From Sulfotelmatobacter sp963788225 (GTDB lineage Bacteria; Acidobacteriota; Terriglobia; Terriglobales; Acidobacteriaceae): 64,000 nt of DNA. The notes beneath the pieces are model-generated. The model did no database searches. It saw nothing but the letters and a program-made list of their open reading frames with translations, and was not told where the DNA came from. Every line of letters starts with the position of its first letter. Positions within the stretch are counted from its first letter, which is position 1. The translations under genes were made by a program, and so were the position numbers. Below are positions 33,789 through 42,715 of this stretch, piece after piece. The DNA lies in NCBI GenBank assembly GCA_963788225.1, contig CAWBGI010000006.1, positions 186,001-250,000 on the forward strand, in the 5' to 3' direction.

Positions 33789-36425
33789 ATGGCGATTGAC
33801 CTCGACAAAATTTCTGGTGCCTTGGAAGAGGCGTTGGAGCAGGCCCGAGTTTTGGCCGAACAGCGCCAGCACTCTCTCATCACTCCTGCTCACATGCTTT
33901 ACGTGATGCTCGATAAAGAGAGTCCTCTCGCCGCGATGCTGGAGAAATCTGGTGTCGCCTGCGGACCGCTGCTGGATGCGCTCTCCACGCGGCTCAACAA
34001 GGGTGAGGGATCCAGCAAGCTCGAGCCTGGCAAGCGCCCGAGTGCCTCTCGATCTCTGCGGGAACTCATCGAGAAATCCTTCGACAAGATGACCGCCCGA
34101 GGCGCGGAGCGCGCCGAGCCCGTCAACTTCTTGATGGCCGCAGCAGAGTCCGGCGAAACGGCGTTGAAAGACGAGCTTCGCCAGGCCGGTGTCACCACGG
34201 CTGCAGTCGACAAAGCTGCCGCCAGCCGCGCCGCCGCCGGAGAAGCTCTGGGTGGATCGAGCCCTCAATCGGGAAGTGCTCAGCGCTCCGGCAAATTGCT
34301 GGAGCGTTTCAGCCGTGACCTGACTGCTGCCGCTGTGGCCGGCGAGCTTATGCCCGTGGTCGGCCGCGATGAAGAAATTCGCCGCGTCATCCAAACACTG
34401 CTTCGCAAAAGCAAGAACAATCCCGTGCTGGTCGGAGATCCCGGTACCGGCAAAACCGCTGTCGCAGAAGGTCTCGCGTTGCGCATCGCCGCCGGCGATG
34501 TGCCCGAGTCTTTGAAAAAGTGCAAGCTTTTTGCTCTCGATCTCACTTCCATGGTCGCTGGCGCGAAATATCGCGGCGAATTCGAAGAGCGCATTAAAGG
34601 CGTGGTGGATGAAGTGCGCGCCCGCAAAGGTGAGATCATCCTGTTTCTCGACGAACTCCACACCCTCGTCGGCGCCGGCGGCACCGAAGGCGGCATGGAT
34701 GCGGCCAACATTCTGAAGCCCGCTTTGGCCCGCGGCGAGCTTCGTTGCATCGGCGCAACCACTTTCGACGAGTACCGCGAAAAGATCGAGAAAGATGGCG
34801 CTCTCGCCCGCCGCTTCGATGTGGTCACGGTCAAAGAACCATCAGACGAAGCCATGATGACCATCCTGCGCGGCATTCGCACCCGCTACGAGGCGTTTCA
34901 TGGAGTCGGCCTGTCCGACGAGGCGCTCCAGGCCTGCGTGAAGCTCTCCCGCCGCTACATCCGTGACCGCTTCCTGCCCGACAAAGCCATCGACGTGGTC
35001 GACGAAGCCACCGCGCGCATTCGCATGCAAAAGGAATCGAAGCCTACGCACATCGACCAGCAGCAGCGCTCGCTTCTACGCAAACAAGCGGAGTTAGAAG
35101 CGCTGCAGGGGACGGCGCCGTCTGCGGCGCAGAAGAAAGCCATCACCGCCCTGAAGGCGGAAGTCGAAGAATTCAAGGGCAAGGTCGAAGCCCTAGTCGG
35201 CGAATGGCAAAAGCAGAGAGACCTCGGGGACAACCTGCAAAAGACCAAGCAGGCAATCGAGGAGCAAACCGCGGCTCTCACTCAGGCTGAGTCCAAGGGC
35301 GACATAGCCAAAGCCGCCGAACTTCGCTACGGTTCCTTGAAGTATCTCGAGCAGCAGCGCGCCGATCTTGAGCGTGAGCTTCAGCAAGTTTCCGGGGGCA
35401 AACCCCTCGTGCCCGATCAAGTCCTGCCCGAGCATATCGCCGAGGTCATTGGCGACCGCGTAGGCATCCCCATCAGCCGAATGTTGGAAAGCGAACGCGA
35501 TCGCCTGCTGAAGATGGAAGAACGCATCGGTGCCCGCGTCTTCGGACAGGATGATGCCGTTCGCGCTGTCTCCGAAGCTGCCCGCCGCATGCGAGCCGAT
35601 CTTCAGCCCGGACGCAAGCCCAACTCCTTTCTCTTCGCCGGTCCCACCGGAGTCGGCAAGACCGAACTCGCGAAAGCCCTGGCCGAATCTCTCTTCGACG
35701 ATGAGGCAGCTCTCATCCGCATCGATATGGGCGAATATAAAGACAAGTCGTCCGTCTCGGGCTTGATTGGCTCTCGCCCCGGACTGGTCGGCTCCGATGA
35801 GGGTGGGTTTCTCACCGAACAAGTCCGGCGGTCTCCTTACTCGATCGTCTTATTCGACGAAGTGGAGAAAGGCCACCCCGAGATCCTCGATCTTCTGCTC
35901 GGCGTGCTCGATGAAGGCCGTCTCTCCGACGCCAAAGGACGTTACTGCGATTTCTCCAACACCATCATTCTCTTCACCTCGAACCTCGGCGTCCGCGAAG
36001 CGAACGATGCGACCGACGATCCCGAGAAGCGCAAGGAAATCATTCACGAGGTCGTCAAGGCCACTTTGCGGCCGGAACTCTACAACCGCATCTCGCAGGT
36101 GATCACTTTCAACTCGCTTACCGACAAGGAACTGCAGCGCATCGTCAACCTCCAGATCGACGCCTTGCGCAAGAAGCTCGCGGAGGAACGCGAGATTGGC
36201 CTCGAGGTCACTCCGGAAACCCTGGCTTACCTCGCCCAGCAATCTTATGATCCCGCATATGGCGCGCGGCCCGTAGCGCGGACCATGCAGCAGCTAGTAC
36301 TATCACCCCTGGCGACAGCGATTCTTTCCGGAGACGTGTCGCCGAAGCAGGTGTTGCAGATCCAGTACTCCGAGCCTGACGGCTTGAGCTTTTCTGTGCA
36401 GGAAGGCGTAGCCGCAGCCGACTAG
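33789..36425 (+). CDS. clpV: ClpV/ClpB-type AAA+ disaggregase
   Basis: 878 residues. Two Clp-N repeats (about 1-145), AAA-1 with Walker A GDPGTGKT (about 216-223) and Walker B FLDELHT, a coiled-coil middle domain with GDIAKAAELRYGSLKYLEQQ (ClpB style), AAA-2 with GPTGVGKT (about 618-625) and LFDEVEKGHPEI, then the C-terminal small domain. It would pull apart the contracted sheath after firing. By sequence it looks closer to ClpB than to Proteobacterial ClpV, so the T6SS role rests on position. ATG 33789 follows ggagg by 7 bases; a TTG 21 bases earlier is less likely. Confidence 0.88.
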   Translation: MAIDLDKISGALEEALEQARVLAEQRQHSLITPAHMLYVMLDKESPLAAMLEKSGVACGPLLDALSTRLNKGEGSSKLEPGKRPSASRSLRELIEKSFDKMTARGAERAEPVNFLMAAAESGETALKDELRQAGVTTAAVDKAAASRAAAGEALGGSSPQSGSAQRSGKLLERFSRDLTAAAVAGELMPVVGRDEEIRRVIQTLLRKSKNNPVLVGDPGTGKTAVAEGLALRIAAGDVPESLKKCKLFALDLTSMVAGAKYRGEFEERIKGVVDEVRARKGEIILFLDELHTLVGAGGTEGGMDAANILKPALARGELRCIGATTFDEYREKIEKDGALARRFDVVTVKEPSDEAMMTILRGIRTRYEAFHGVGLSDEALQACVKLSRRYIRDRFLPDKAIDVVDEATARIRMQKESKPTHIDQQQRSLLRKQAELEALQGTAPSAAQKKAITALKAEVEEFKGKVEALVGEWQKQRDLGDNLQKTKQAIEEQTAALTQAESKGDIAKAAELRYGSLKYLEQQRADLERELQQVSGGKPLVPDQVLPEHIAEVIGDRVGIPISRMLESERDRLLKMEERIGARVFGQDDAVRAVSEAARRMRADLQPGRKPNSFLFAGPTGVGKTELAKALAESLFDDEAALIRIDMGEYKDKSSVSGLIGSRPGLVGSDEGGFLTEQVRRSPYSIVLFDEVEKGHPEILDLLLGVLDEGRLSDAKGRYCDFSNTIILFTSNLGVREANDATDDPEKRKEIIHEVVKATLRPELYNRISQVITFNSLTDKELQRIVNLQIDALRKKLAEEREIGLEVTPETLAYLAQQSYDPAYGARPVARTMQQLVLSPLATAILSGDVSPKQVLQIQYSEPDGLSFSVQEGVAAAD

Positions 36426-36428
36426 TCC

Positions 36429-38570
36429 ATGAAGCGACTGCTTTCCCTTCTGTTGGTGGCCACAACGCTGGCCGCCGCCGACAACTCGGTCTCCAAGCCC
36501 GAGGCTGACGACGGCTGGATTCTGTTGTTTGATGGGGATTCCCTTTTCGGCTGGACTGTGCAAGGTGGCGCACCCTGGCACGTGGTAGATGGCTCGCTGA
36601 TACCCCCCGCTGAGCGCGGTTATCTGCGCACCAACAGCGCCTTTGCCGATTTCATTCTGAAGTTCGATTTTCGCGGTACCAACAACTCGGACTGCAGCGT
36701 CTCCGCCCGCGCCGCCATTGATGGCGACCCCACCGACACCGGCTACCAGATTAAGCTCGGAGACACAAAACCTGCGTGGCCTACCGGGAGCATTGTCAAC
36801 TTCTTCAAGGCCGAGGCCGTTCATCCCGCGAGCGGTCAGTGGCACAACTTCGAAGCCACATTCTCCGGCGATCACCTCTCCGTGAAACTCGATGGCCGCA
36901 ACGTTGCCGATGGAAAGAACTCGCGCGCCAAAGCCGGCGTTATCGTCTTCGGATGCACCAAAGCGGCGGCCGCACAGTTTCGCAACCTGAAGCTCAAACC
37001 CCTGATTTCGAAAGCTCTCTTCAACGGAACTGACCTCTCGGGCTGGAAAGCCGTCGGCCCACCGCCTCCGAAAAAAGAAGGCAAGATCAAGAAGCTGATG
37101 GGCGGCGGTGGCAAGGTAAAAGAGGCGCAATGGTCGGTCGCCGCCGGCGCAGTCCACGGCCAAGGCGGTGTCGGCCAGCTCGAGACCACTGCGCTCTACG
37201 ATGACTTCGTGTTGCAAATCGCCCTGCGCGTCAACGCCCACAAGGGCGATCATGCCCACACCGCCGTGTTCTTTCGCGGCGACGCCGGCCAGCTCTCGAC
37301 CGGCTACGAAGTTCCCGTCCTGAATGAGTACCGCAGCGGCAACCGCAGCCAGGCGCTCCCCGGAAGCACGGGCGCACTCAAAGGACTCCAGACCCCCCGC
37401 AAGGTTCTCGGCGACGACAACCAGTACCTCGCCGAGACCATCGCGGTGTACGGCCGTCACATCCAAATATGGATCGATGGCTATCCCGTCAACGACTATC
37501 TCGACACGCGCGCCGAAGGAACTTCGACCCAGCGCGAAGCTCGCACCACCGCCGGCACCATCTCTCTGCAATCGCCCGACGAGAAAGCCAATCTCGACTT
37601 CCGCAATATTCGTCTCGCGCAAATGCCGAAAATGCTGGGCAAGGGCCCGGCGGAAGCCACCGCTGTCCAGCCGCCTCCAATCGCAGTCCCCGTTGCCCCG
37701 CCCGCTCAGCCAGGAGCACCTGCCATGCCAGCCGCGCCCGCGGTCGATCCCAATCAGGCGCGAATACAGGCCAAAGTCCATGCCCTCATGGACCAGGCGC
37801 TGGCAACCAGCGATCCCCAGCAACAAGCCAATCTCTACAAGCAAATTCTCGAACAGGACCCCAACAATCAAGTCGCCTTCATGGGACTGAAAGACGCGCA
37901 GCAGAAGGTGGATGAAGCCAACGCCAAGCGCGCCCAGCAGGAAGCTCAACAGCAACAACAGTCCCAGACCGAAACCGAGAAACAATCGGCGGGCGAAACC
38001 GCCAAGCAAAAAGCCGAGACTGCATTTCTCGCCGGCGACCTCGACACCGCCCATACCCAGATCGGCATTGCCCAGAAGTCGCTCTCCGGCGACTCCGGCG
38101 TGCATGAACTAGCCGGCAGAATCGAGTCCGCCCTCCAGGCCCGCACCCGCATGCGTATGCTTTGGGGCGGGATCGGCGTCGTCGCGCTGTTCGGGCTGAT
38201 CACGGCGTGGTGGAAAACCCGCGGCAAGAAAGAAGCCTACCTCGAAGTAATCGATGGTCTCGACAAGGGCAAGAAGTACAACCTCGACAAAGAAGTAATC
38301 CACATCGGGGCGGTCGCCGAAGACGGCGGCAATAAAAACGAAATCGTGGTCCGCGACCTGGAGCGCCGCATCTCCCGCTTCCACTGTGAAATCCACCAAC
38401 GCCACGGCAAGTTCTTCCTGCTGGACTGCGACAGCGCCAACGGCACCAAAGTAGACGGCAAATACGCCGAACCGGGGAAACCAGTTGGGGTCAAAAGCGG
38501 CGCCAGGATAGAACTAGGTGGGACTTGCGCGCTGCGGCTGGGGTTGGAGAAGAAAAAAGCGTCCAGCTAG
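36429..38570 (+). CDS. Exported twin-DUF1080 protein with membrane helix and cytoplasmic FHA domain
   Basis: 713 residues. Signal peptide (1-19, MKRLLSLLLVATTLAAA), two DUF1080/concanavalin-like domains (about 28-200 and 205-400; GWILLFDGDSLFGWTV and ALFNGTDLSGWKAVG open them), a Pro-rich linker, a Gln/Ala-rich helical stretch with TPR-like character, one membrane helix (MLWGGIGVVALFGLITAWW, about 577-595) and a C-terminal FHA domain (ISRFHCEIHQRHGKFFLLD, then SANGT). So glycan-binding-like modules outside are joined to a phospho-Thr reader inside. ATG is 3 bases after the clpV stop, making it the last gene of the T6SS operon. The kinase at 15.6 kb ends in a similar outer module. Confidence 0.84.
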   Translation: MKRLLSLLLVATTLAAADNSVSKPEADDGWILLFDGDSLFGWTVQGGAPWHVVDGSLIPPAERGYLRTNSAFADFILKFDFRGTNNSDCSVSARAAIDGDPTDTGYQIKLGDTKPAWPTGSIVNFFKAEAVHPASGQWHNFEATFSGDHLSVKLDGRNVADGKNSRAKAGVIVFGCTKAAAAQFRNLKLKPLISKALFNGTDLSGWKAVGPPPPKKEGKIKKLMGGGGKVKEAQWSVAAGAVHGQGGVGQLETTALYDDFVLQIALRVNAHKGDHAHTAVFFRGDAGQLSTGYEVPVLNEYRSGNRSQALPGSTGALKGLQTPRKVLGDDNQYLAETIAVYGRHIQIWIDGYPVNDYLDTRAEGTSTQREARTTAGTISLQSPDEKANLDFRNIRLAQMPKMLGKGPAEATAVQPPPIAVPVAPPAQPGAPAMPAAPAVDPNQARIQAKVHALMDQALATSDPQQQANLYKQILEQDPNNQVAFMGLKDAQQKVDEANAKRAQQEAQQQQQSQTETEKQSAGETAKQKAETAFLAGDLDTAHTQIGIAQKSLSGDSGVHELAGRIESALQARTRMRMLWGGIGVVALFGLITAWWKTRGKKEAYLEVIDGLDKGKKYNLDKEVIHIGAVAEDGGNKNEIVVRDLERRISRFHCEIHQRHGKFFLLDCDSANGTKVDGKYAEPGKPVGVKSGARIELGGTCALRLGLEKKKASS

Positions 38571-38629
38571 TTATGCGATGGTGCCCGGACTGTAAGTTCT
38601 GCCACTTCAATCGGGAGCGCACCGGCAGC

Positions 38630-39400
38630 TTACGGATGCTTCTTAACGTCAGGTCGCGACAGGGGATCCCAGGTCCAGCCGCCATGGCTATCCTGAGTTG
38701 CTCCAACAGCGGAGAAAATTGGGCCGAGCGGATCCAAAGATGCGATGATCACGCCTCGATCTTCGGGATTCTCGCGCAGGTAAAAAGTTAAACCGCAGGC
38801 CCAGTCGATCATTGTTTCGACGTTAGCCGCTTGAAAAGAAGCCAAATTGAGCAGCGGCAGATACCATGAGAAGTGCTTCAGCGACATATCCTGGATGAGA
38901 GGCTGGAAACGCGCTTTTCCTTGTTTAAGGACATCGGCGGAGGGACTTGCACCCCGAATCAGCAGCAGTGGACCAATGCCACCCAATTCATTCACGGCGC
39001 GCACGACCTGAACGTCTCCCGTCGTGATTTGGAAGAGTTGATGCATCATCGGCCTCGGTGCTTCGCCAATGTCCAGGTTAAGGAAATCGTCCCGGGTCCA
39101 CAGAGTGGGCGGCGGTTTATGGGGCTCGTACCCGAGCCCCCAGCTTGGCATCCAGTCTTTGCCGCGTTCCGCTAGCAAGACACCTGCGCCGCCAAGGTTC
39201 AGCTGGTTGTATTGCATGAAAGCGGACAGGTGCGGGTAGCGGCCCTCGAATTGGCTGTCCAACGCGAGATAGAACCGCCGCAGAGCCTGACGGGCTTCTG
39301 AGTTGGCTGGGAATTCCGCGATCGGGATGCGGAAGATGGACCAGCCGGATTCAGTGGGGCAGGGCTCCAGCGCAAGAAAGGAAGCCTGGCTGTCCGTCAT
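38630..39400 (-). CDS. Unknown protein in the vgrG operon, paralogue of its upstream neighbour
   Basis: 256 residues from an ATG that overlaps the previous stop as ATGA. No family is recognised. It shares with the upstream gene the block IPIAEFP-x-x-S-E-A-R-Q-A-L-R-R-F-Y-L-A-L-D near the N terminus and YLRENPEDRGVIIASL near the C terminus, so the two are distant paralogues. It has no signal peptide and no membrane helix. As the last gene of a vgrG operon it may be an immunity or chaperone/adaptor protein (inference). The end converges on the FHA gene, 59 bases away. Confidence 0.72.
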   Translation of the reverse strand: MTDSQASFLALEPCPTESGWSIFRIPIAEFPANSEARQALRRFYLALDSQFEGRYPHLSAFMQYNQLNLGGAGVLLAERGKDWMPSWGLGYEPHKPPPTLWTRDDFLNLDIGEAPRPMMHQLFQITTGDVQVVRAVNELGGIGPLLLIRGASPSADVLKQGKARFQPLIQDMSLKHFSWYLPLLNLASFQAANVETMIDWACGLTFYLRENPEDRGVIIASLDPLGPIFSAVGATQDSHGGWTWDPLSRPDVKKHP

Positions 39401-40251
39401 TGGTTCGGGTACTCCAGTTTCTCCTGGCGCAGGGCTTCGAGAACCTTCCGCAACACGGCGTCGATCTCCAGCGTGCCCCACAGAAGAATGCCGCGATCAG
39501 AGCGGCTCTCCATCAAATAGCATGGGGCAAGGCGCAGCCACTCTTCGCGCTGCTCACCGCTCGCGCCAAAGATGTCTTCGGTTTTGAACAGAGACAACGC
39601 GAAAGGAAACCCTTGATACTGCGGATCGGCCTTGAGTTCAGGCGCGAACGCTTTCAGGCTGTTGGGCAGGAACGAATCCGCGAGCGAGTACGTTACTGCG
39701 ATGGTGCCCGCGATATCCATCCCTGCAAAGGCTGGGTTCTTAAGCGCTTTCTCAGGCATGGGGAAAGGCGGCGGGGCGGTCTTGGGGTCTGGAGGAAGCC
39801 AGACATTGACCATTCCGCCGAGCCCGAAAAACAGCTCCCGCTGTTTTTCGGCATTTTTCCTGACGAACCACCAGCCGACGTCGCTGCCCATAGACATCAG
39901 CTTTTCCGTCTTGCCCTCTGCCACTATCCTCTGGATCTCACGAGCAGGGGGCGCTTTACGAAGGGGTTCGCCATGGACGCGCATGACGCCAGGTAAAGGA
40001 TTAAGCTCCTGAAGATTGAGCAGCAGCGGGTCCATCATATCGGGGTAGATAGCATCGCGTTGAACGAACACCTCTACACGGCATTGGAGCGCTTCTTTCA
40101 TCCCTTTGTCGAATGCGAGTAGGAACTGCTGCAACCACTGCTTTTCCCCTGTGCGGCAAGGGAAGGCAGAAACGGGAATCCAATACAGTGCACTGCCCAC
40201 CAGTGCTTCCGCCCTGCGCCAGGGGAGATAGTAATCGTGCTTACCCGACAT
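39397..40251 (-). CDS. Unknown protein in the vgrG operon, effector/immunity candidate
   Basis: 284 residues, soluble, no signal peptide, not recognised. The block ALYWIPVSAFP with QFLLAFDKGMKEAL and the late YLMESRSDRGILLWGTLEID match the paralogue that follows. A long Pro-rich loop (WLPPDPKTAPPPFPMPEK) is specific to this copy. It starts 35 bases after the spike-extension gene and overlaps the next by 4 bases. Toxin catalytic motifs were looked for and not seen. Two similar genes side by side after vgrG fit either two immunity proteins or an adaptor pair. Confidence 0.72.
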   Translation of the reverse strand: MSGKHDYYLPWRRAEALVGSALYWIPVSAFPCRTGEKQWLQQFLLAFDKGMKEALQCRVEVFVQRDAIYPDMMDPLLLNLQELNPLPGVMRVHGEPLRKAPPAREIQRIVAEGKTEKLMSMGSDVGWWFVRKNAEKQRELFFGLGGMVNVWLPPDPKTAPPPFPMPEKALKNPAFAGMDIAGTIAVTYSLADSFLPNSLKAFAPELKADPQYQGFPFALSLFKTEDIFGASGEQREEWLRLAPCYLMESRSDRGILLWGTLEIDAVLRKVLEALRQEKLEYPNQ

Positions 40252-40286
40252 TGATCACGCTATTCTGCTTGCAGTGCGAGGCAAGC

Positions 40287-41027
40287 CTAGTCAAACGGCG
40301 GCGTACCAAGTGCCAGAGGCGGAGTGACCTCGGGGCCAACCCCAGCTTCCATCGCTCGGAGTTTCGAAGTCATTCCGGTCATGTTGTTGCGCAGCCCATC
40401 GAGGAGATTTCCTACGGCACCGACTTTGTTGGTCGTGAGGCATGCAAAACCCTGGACCGTATCCACCTTGGTTTCGAACTGCGCCACACTCATTTGGTGG
40501 ACGTGAATTTGCTCGTTCAAGATGCGAACCGATGTATCGATCCCGACGTTGTTGTTTCGAATCGCATACATGCCACCCTTGAATACCTTGCACTCATAAA
40601 GGTCGCCGCTGTTCATCTGTGAGCTGGTCGGGCACAGCCAGGTGACAGGGGCCACATCCGTGCGATTATACGGCCCCACACACGACGTCGATTGACCGGC
40701 AACGAAGCTCTCGCTCAGCATGCCGACGATGCTGCTCGTGACATCCCCCACCGTCGAGAGAGTCTGGTTCCCGACGACACTTTGCGAGACGTTGCCCTGA
40801 ATCATAATAAGAACGTTGCCGCTCACATTTTCAGTGTGGTTTCCATCAATCTGTTCCCAGCGGTCGCCGTGCACCAGCTTGCACTCCGCACCGACAGTGC
40901 CCGATAGCGCGACCGGGGTTGTGATCGCAGCCAGTGTCAGTGATCCAGGGTCAGGAAGCGTGTCATCGGTTCCGGGGTCTGCTACAGCGCGTCCAATTTT
41001 GGTTTTACCATCGAATACGACCGCCAT
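40287..41027 (-). CDS. VgrG-associated beta-prism spike-extension protein
   Basis: 246 residues. The middle (about 55-115) is made of short repeats with V-G-x-x/V-S-G-N-V steps (ENVSGNVLIMIQGNVSQSVV, then GNQTLSTVGDVTSSIVG), the pattern of the trimeric beta-prism at VgrG tips and gp5 spikes. The first 50 residues (TLPDPGSLTLAAI) and the helical end are not recognised; no PAAR motif was found. It lies 74 bases after vgrG and probably caps or extends the VgrG spike or carries the effector. Confidence 0.68.
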   Translation of the reverse strand: MAVVFDGKTKIGRAVADPGTDDTLPDPGSLTLAAITTPVALSGTVGAECKLVHGDRWEQIDGNHTENVSGNVLIMIQGNVSQSVVGNQTLSTVGDVTSSIVGMLSESFVAGQSTSCVGPYNRTDVAPVTWLCPTSSQMNSGDLYECKVFKGGMYAIRNNNVGIDTSVRILNEQIHVHQMSVAQFETKVDTVQGFACLTTNKVGAVGNLLDGLRNNMTGMTSKLRAMEAGVGPEVTPPLALGTPPFD

Positions 41028-41101
41028 TTGTCCTCTCCTTCGCCTGTTTGACTTGTCTGGGCGCTTTGCAGCTTAACCTAGCAGCTCCTTGCCAACGCGC
41101 T

Positions 41102-42715
41102 CTACCCTGCTTCGTCGGACACGAACTTCCCGTGGATATGAACTCTGCCGTTCGGCGCGCTCAGAAAGATATCGCCGTTCTCCGAGTGCAGCGTGATCAT
41201 CGAGCGGCCCGTCTCGTCCGTTTTTTCAATCATGGAAACCTTAAGTTCCTTGGGCGTGGCCAGCACGATAGATTCCTTCTCCTTCTTGTCCACAATCTGA
41301 ATCCGGTGCCCGCTCTTGGTCACGATGCGCTTCACGTCGTTGGGGCCGACATCCTGGCCCCAAAAGTCTTCTCTCGGGGGTTTGTCTACGCCATTCCAAA
41401 TGCAGCCGAGGATCACCGGTTTCTCGACGTCGCCGTCTCCAAACCCAATCACCACTTCGTCGCCAATTTCCGGCAGGAACATGAACCCGCGGTCGGCGCC
41501 GGCATGGGGCGTCATCATCCGTGCCCAGTTCACGACGTTTTCCTCCTGCCAGAGGTACCGAACCTTGATTCGTCCCACTCCTTGCGGATCGTTGTTGTCC
41601 TCCACCCGGCCATTCACCAGGCCAAGCCAAGTGTGGGCCTTCGGCGGTTTGGGATTCGTGTACTTCTTCCAGGGAGTGCAGGAGAATTCATTCAGATATC
41701 CGGTCGGCGTCCAGCGATGAGTTACCTTGGTGAGACCATAAGTCCCGGTCGAATCCGGCAACCCGTCGATCTCGACCGTATCTCCAGGTTTCAATTTTGG
41801 ATTCATGCTCTCGCCATGGGCCGTGACGCTTCCGCCTTTCGACCGGCGACTTTCCTTCTTAAGCAATTTCTCGTAATCGTCCAGCGGCCCGACACGACTC
41901 CGCTGGAACACATAACCGTTGGGCATGATTCCCGAGCCGTCTTTCGCGCAGCCCAGCATGATCATCAGCGCTTCGGCGCCGTCAAAATACTGGGGATCGT
42001 CAGCCACGTCCTTATAGGTTTCGCTCTTCATCTCCGGGTAAAAATAGTGCGCCCCGTCGAAATCGGGAGTGGGAAGAGTGCCCTTGGTCTTGAAGAGGAT
42101 CAGGCCGTACTCTTTGCGCCATTCCAGTTTGCTGCCCGATTGGAAGGCATCATAGATTTCAATTCCGTCGCCATGAGGCCGCATCCAGGCTTCATTGTCA
42201 TCCGCAATCCGGTTCAGGAAATGCCAGTCGGTTTCGCCCCACTGCGTGTAGTCCCATTTCTTGGCCCCGCTTACCTGGAACTTCGAATCTTTGGAGGAAA
42301 CGAGAATCGCTTTTTCCGAAAGTTCCTTGGCAATATCTGCGACATCTTTCTGTTCGTAATACTTGCAACGCGGAGTCAAATCCATGAAGTAGCTGGTCGT
42401 GACGGCAGTCAACTGCGCCTGATAACTGCCCGAGATCTCATAGGTAAGCTCTACATCAATGATGATGCCTTGAAAGACCACAACTTCACTGCCGTCCTGG
42501 TCATAGCCGGAAATCTTAAGTGAGTTGCCCAACCCCTCCTCGGGGTAGATGCGATCACCGGGATTCTGATCGCTGCGGCGACACACGACCTGGCACCAGG
42601 AATGCTGGTTAAGTTCCTGGGTCACCTTCACCGAGACAAGTATTGCGTCGGCGAGCTGCTTTTCAAACGTCTTCCCCCTGATTTTCAGATTCGGGATGCT
42701 TGTCGCCGAGCTCAT
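41102..42715 (-). CDS. vgrG: T6SS spike protein VgrG
   Basis: 537 residues. The N-terminal gp27-like part (LADAILVSVKVTQELNQHSW; MDLTPRCKYYEQKDVADIAK) is followed by the gp5-OB domain with GLVNGRVEDNNDPQGVGRIK, FMFLPEIGDEVVIGFGDGD and VILGCIWN, then a short beta-prism (GDIFLSAPNGRVHIHG). It is the puncturing tip of the Hcp tube. The prism is brief, which fits a separate extension protein in the next gene. It heads a four-gene leftward operon that converges on the main T6SS operon. Confidence 0.93.
   Translation of the reverse strand: MSSATSIPNLKIRGKTFEKQLADAILVSVKVTQELNQHSWCQVVCRRSDQNPGDRIYPEEGLGNSLKISGYDQDGSEVVVFQGIIIDVELTYEISGSYQAQLTAVTTSYFMDLTPRCKYYEQKDVADIAKELSEKAILVSSKDSKFQVSGAKKWDYTQWGETDWHFLNRIADDNEAWMRPHGDGIEIYDAFQSGSKLEWRKEYGLILFKTKGTLPTPDFDGAHYFYPEMKSETYKDVADDPQYFDGAEALMIMLGCAKDGSGIMPNGYVFQRSRVGPLDDYEKLLKKESRRSKGGSVTAHGESMNPKLKPGDTVEIDGLPDSTGTYGLTKVTHRWTPTGYLNEFSCTPWKKYTNPKPPKAHTWLGLVNGRVEDNNDPQGVGRIKVRYLWQEENVVNWARMMTPHAGADRGFMFLPEIGDEVVIGFGDGDVEKPVILGCIWNGVDKPPREDFWGQDVGPNDVKRIVTKSGHRIQIVDKKEKESIVLATPKELKVSMIEKTDETGRSMITLHSENGDIFLSAPNGRVHIHGKFVSDEAG

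Noticed and set aside
33789..36425. clpV taken as general ClpB chaperone unrelated to secretion
   Set aside because: The middle domain is ClpB-like, but the gene is embedded between tssK and the FHA gene with 3-36 base gaps, so the T6SS role is preferred; the doubt is noted in the entry.
38630..40251. Assignment of the vgrG-linked pair to a named T6SS immunity family
   Set aside because: The shared blocks are not enough to name a family from sight, and a wrong name would mislead.
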